Part shown: piece after piece, positions 61,502 to 64,000 of the stretch
Layout of the letters: the number at the start of each line of letters is the position of its first letter
Numbering within the stretch: position 1 is the stretch's first letter
Origin: Kitasatospora acidiphila
GTDB taxonomy: Bacteria; Actinomycetota; Actinomycetes; Streptomycetales; Streptomycetaceae
Length of the DNA stretch: 64,000 nt
Assembly: GCF_006636205.1 (NCBI RefSeq)
Contig: NZ_VIGB01000003.1
Location: forward strand, 372,001-436,000
Direction of reading: 5' to 3'
The notes under the pieces: generated by a model
The model's database searches: none
What the model was told of the DNA's origin: nothing
Seen by the model: only the letters and a program-made list of their open reading frames with translations
Program-made: the position numbers and the translations under genes

Positions 61502-61864
61502 ATGGCCGGTCTCATCCGCAGAAGCTTCGACACGCCTGAGGAGGTCCGCCCGTTCGAGGACGGCATGGGCGAGCTCGCCCTGGTCAACCTCGACGCGGGT
61601 CCGGTGGGCAGGGCGGTCTTCCAACCCGGCTGGCAGTGGTCCAAGCACGTGAAGCCGATCGCCAAGACCGAGAGTTGCCAGGCGGCCCACCTGGGTTACT
61701 TCGTCTCCGGGCGCATGAAGATCGTCATGGACGATGGAGAGGAAGTGGAGTACGGCCCTGGTGATTTCATGGTCTGCCCGCCCGGTCACGACGCCTGGAC
61801 CGTGGGCGACGAGGCGTGTGTCGTGATCGACTGGCAGGGGTTCGCGGACTACGCCAAGCGCTAG
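61502..61864 (+). CDS. cupin domain protein
   Basis: The 120-residue protein is a single small cupin. Motif 1 is PGWQWSKHVKPIAKTESCQA followed by LGYFVSGRMKIVMDDG, and motif 2 is YGPGDFMVCPPGHDAW. The metal-site His pattern is reduced, and it ends with VVIDWQGFADY, a tail seen in many actinomycete cupins of unknown role. ATG 61502 has GGAG 9 bases upstream. It could be a small-molecule sensor or isomerase. Confidence 0.85.
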   Translation: MAGLIRRSFDTPEEVRPFEDGMGELALVNLDAGPVGRAVFQPGWQWSKHVKPIAKTESCQAAHLGYFVSGRMKIVMDDGEEVEYGPGDFMVCPPGHDAWTVGDEACVVIDWQGFADYAKR

Positions 61865-62154
61865 TCCCGCCGTCCTGGCAGGTCCACCGCTCCCCGGCTG
61901 CGGGTCAGCGCGGGGAGCGGCTGGTGCTGGCGCGTGCCAGCGGAGCGCTTCAACCCGAGGTGTGGGAGCAGGAGTTGCCGAAGCAGGTCGACACCGGGAC
62001 ACGCCTTCTCGCCGGTGATCGAGCTGCCGGCGCTCCGCGGACTCCCGCCTGGCGGCGCTGACAGGTCATCAGGAACGGGGACTCCCATGCGCGACGCCGG
62101 TCGGATGCGGCAGAGTGGTAACCCGAACCGGCGAGTTGCAAGGAGACGGGGCCG

Positions 62155-62817
62155 ATGACCGAGCAGAGCACGGGCACCACCACGGTCGAGGTCACTGAAC
62201 CGGAGCTGCGGCGCAAGCCCGTGCAGCAGCGCAGCCAGCAGCGCCTGGAGCGGATCCTGAACGCCTGCGCGGAGTTGCTCGACGAGTCCGGTGCGGCCGC
62301 GCTGACCACCAAGGAGGTGGCGGCCCGGGCCCAGGTGCCGATCGGCACGCTCTACCAGTTCTTCACCGGCAAGCAGAGCCTGCTGGCCGCGCTGGCCCGG
62401 CGCAATCTGGGCCGCTACCTGGACCGGCTGACCAGGCGCCTGGAGGCCGAGAGCCCGCAGGACATCGGCGGCTTCGTGGACCTCGCGGTCGAGGAGTTCG
62501 TGGCGATGAAGCGGGCCGTGCCGGGTTTCGGCGCCCTGGACTTCGGGCTGACCGGGCCGACTCCGCCCGCGATGGGCGATGTGACGCACCTGCTGGACCT
62601 GTCGCTGGACAACAACACCGCGGTGGCGGCGCTGCTGCTCCGGCTCGTCTCCGAGCATGCGGTGGGCGGCGGACGGCGACCCGGGCCGCTCGCCCTCCGG
62701 GTGGCCCTGGAGTGCGCCGATGCGGTGCTCAAACTGGCATTCGAGCAGGACCGGGACGGCGACCCGGAATTGATCGCCGAGTGCAAGGTGCTGTTGCGGC
62801 GCTATCTGGCCGGCTGA
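62155..62817 (+). CDS. TetR family transcriptional regulator
   Basis: The 220-residue regulator has an N-terminal helix-turn-helix (RLERILNACAELLDESG, LTTKEVAARAQVPIGTLYQFFTGKQSLL, about 27-75) and a helical ligand domain. AAGGAGA lies 9 bases before ATG 62155. Neighbours do not reveal its target; the cupin 290 bp upstream is one possibility. That 290-bp gap (61865-62154) shows no gene. Confidence 0.92.
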   Translation: MTEQSTGTTTVEVTEPELRRKPVQQRSQQRLERILNACAELLDESGAAALTTKEVAARAQVPIGTLYQFFTGKQSLLAALARRNLGRYLDRLTRRLEAESPQDIGGFVDLAVEEFVAMKRAVPGFGALDFGLTGPTPPAMGDVTHLLDLSLDNNTAVAALLLRLVSEHAVGGGRRPGPLALRVALECADAVLKLAFEQDRDGDPELIAECKVLLRRYLAG

Positions 62818-62892
62818 CGGCCGACATTGAAGACGCTCAACCAGAACACGGGCTCGACAGCCATGGTGTCCGTTCGAATTCACGCCACCCCC

Positions 62893-62910
62893 ATGGGTCA
62901 ATTCACCCAT
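62893..62910. promoter_or_regulatory. inverted repeat upstream of the His/Pro-rich gene
   Basis: ATGGGT (62893-62898) and ACCCAT (62905-62910) are perfect inverted repeats with spacer CAATTC, in the AT-richer 140-bp gap between the TetR gene and the His/Pro-rich gene. It could be the TetR operator or part of the promoter. Confidence 0.4.
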
Positions 62911-62958
62911 CCAGATCAAAGTTTCACATTCGCCCGACCGCGCGCCTGATTATCGTCC

Positions 62959-63575
62959 ATGGTCATGAAAGGCGATGACGACCCACCGGAGCCCGGCCCG
63001 CCGGACCAGGACCTCCCGGGAGACCACGAACACCACGGTCACCATCACCACCACCCCGGCCACTGCGGACATCCGCCGCACCACGGCCACCACCACCACT
63101 GCGACCCGCCGGGCCCGCCACCCCCCTGCGGCCCGCCGACCCCGCCGCCCGTGCCGAGTCCGCCCCCGGTACCGACACCGCCGGCACCGCCCACGCCGCC
63201 CGCACCGCCGACACCCCCCGCACCGCCGACTCCCCCGGCACCGCCCGCTCCGCCCACGCCGGCCGCGCCCACCACCCATCCGGCGCGCCCGACTCCCGCT
63301 CCCCCGCCCACTCCCAAGCCGCACACCGCCGCCCCGCCGCACACCCCCTCCCCACCCCGACACCGTCGCCGACCCCCACCCTCGCCCTGCCCGCCCCGCC
63401 ACCGCCCAGCCACCTGCGCACCGCCACCGCGATGCCCGTGCACCGCCCGCCCGACCCCGGCACGACCCCGACGGCGGACGCCCAGAGCGCCTTCGCCTTC
63501 GTCGCGATCACCATCCCGGCCCTGCTCGCCGCGGCCGTCAGCTTCATCAACCACACCACAGGGAGGCGTCGTTGA
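62959..63575 (+). CDS. His/Cys- and Pro-rich protein with C-terminal membrane helix, frameshifted as sequenced
   Basis: From ATG 62959 (or 62965) the frame encodes an acidic start, a His cluster (DHEHHGHHHHHPGHCGHPP and HHGHHHHCDPP, residues about 24-50), then long Pro runs with an APPTPP repeat. Near 63340-63355 the sensible reading changes by one base: upstream TAAPPHTPSP continues naturally as TPTPSPTPT only in another frame, which then gives a transmembrane helix (AFAFVAITIPALLAAAVSFI) and stops at 63575. One extra C in the C-tracts there restores a single protein of about 205 residues. This is either a sequencing error or a real (possibly phase-variable) frameshift. The His/Cys segment suggests metal binding. 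Confidence 0.6.
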
Positions 63576-64000
63576 GTCTCGGAATCGTCCTCGCCGTGCT
63601 GCTCGGGGCCGCCGCGGCCGTGGGCATCCTGGCCGCGTTCGGCCGCACCCACCGGTCCCGCGAGGGCAGCTTCTCCTCGGGCGCGCTGGGCTTCCTCGGC
63701 TCCGCCTCGCTCTCGTCGTTCATGCTGGTCACCGGCTTCCTGATCGCCGGATCCTGGTCGAACCTCAACAGCGCGCGCGGCCACACCTGGGACGAGGCGA
63801 GGTCGCTCAACGCGGCCTACACCGACGCCGACGCCAGCACCCGGCCGCTGCTGCGCAGTTACGTCTCCGAGGTGATCGGCCCGGACTTCCAGGCGATGAC
63901 CCACGGCGACGCGTCACCCACAGCCTGGGCCGGCCTGGACGCCGTGCGCACTCACGTCGAGGCGCTGCCGGACTCCGCGCAGCGCACCACCATGCTCAGC
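63572..64000 (+). CDS. DUF4239-like membrane protein, 3' end beyond window
   Basis: TTG 63572 overlaps the previous stop (TTGA) with GGGAGG 6 bases upstream. The visible 143 residues show a membrane helix (LGIVLAVLLGAAAAVGILAAF), a second helix (SSFMLVTGFLIAGSWSNL) and the soluble loop WDEARSLNAAYTDADASTRPLLRSYV typical of DUF4239 (bestrophin-like) proteins. The function of the family is not established. It is translationally coupled to the His/Pro-rich protein, so the two probably act together at the membrane. Confidence 0.75.
   Translation, partial: MSLGIVLAVLLGAAAAVGILAAFGRTHRSREGSFSSGALGFLGSASLSSFMLVTGFLIAGSWSNLNSARGHTWDEARSLNAAYTDADASTRPLLRSYVSEVIGPDFQAMTHGDASPTAWAGLDAVRTHVEALPDSAQRTTMLS

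Noticed and set aside
63130..63260. Tandem CCGCC-type DNA repeats considered as a CRISPR or structural repeat array
   Set aside because: They encode an APPTPP protein repeat and have no unique spacers.

Overview
The window looks like a chromosome segment from an actinomycete of the Streptomyces/Kitasatospora type. GC is very high with G/C-dominated third codon positions, GTG and TTG starts are common, and genes are often coupled by ATGA or GTGA overlaps. The gene content also fits: LCP protein, DUF5995, DUF2252, DUF4239, FAD-SLDH/GMC pair, Asp-box secreted protein and an initiator tRNA without encoded CCA. All product names come from reading motifs by eye; no database was searched.

Left part (1-22.4 kb). 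A leftward gene string runs from a GMC-dehydrogenase small subunit through a GMC/ferritin-like locus fused by a deletion, then an unknown protein, a DUF5995 protein and an acetyltransferase. Next are a secreted Asp-box protein and a divergent pair of PLP decarboxylase and Lrp regulator. A compact 5-oxoproline module follows: FCD regulator, DUF969 and DUF979 transporter subunits and pyroglutamyl peptidase, with a visible palindrome in the control region. Then come a fatty acid desaturase with a perfect 13-bp inverted repeat at its promoter, a bleomycin-hydrolase-type peptidase, a cupin, and a three-gene operon (GCS2 ligase, N-acetylglutaminylglutamine-type amidotransferase, S9 peptidase) that resembles a rewired NAGGN osmolyte pathway. 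Small enzymes, a beta-glucosidase relic, a transposase relic and tRNA-fMet close this part.

Middle (22.5-40.7 kb). An apparent NRPS/PKS gene cluster reads entirely rightward: a berberine-bridge-type oxidase, a 632-bp leader region with a candidate promoter and two perfect inverted repeats, a C-A-PCP-TE synthetase, and a 3060-residue A-PCP-C-A-PCP-KS-KR-ACP-TE synthetase whose PKS module has no acyltransferase. A 26-codon micro-ORF bridges the stop of the megasynthase to the start of a GSCFA protein, followed by an SGNH-like protein and a TauD-type dioxygenase. Hand-read specificity codes suggest an aliphatic residue (Ile/Val type) and proline for the two A domains of the large protein; the third code is unassigned. 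This cluster is the best candidate for an undescribed system.

Right part (40.7-64 kb). Mostly metabolic and envelope genes: an Ala-rich protein, DUF2252, aldose epimerase, GH15, cytochrome bd (cydA, cydB), gluconokinase, a second decayed GMC oxidoreductase, an SDR, a DHA2 exporter and a GH1 beta-glucosidase with a palindromic operator. A translationally coupled redox-signalling operon follows (receiver/thioredoxin-reductase-like fusion, cyclic-nucleotide-domain histidine kinase, zinc dehydrogenase). The window ends with an LCP protein, a cupin, a TetR regulator, and a His/Pro-rich membrane protein with a C-tract frameshift coupled to a DUF4239 protein cut by the window end.
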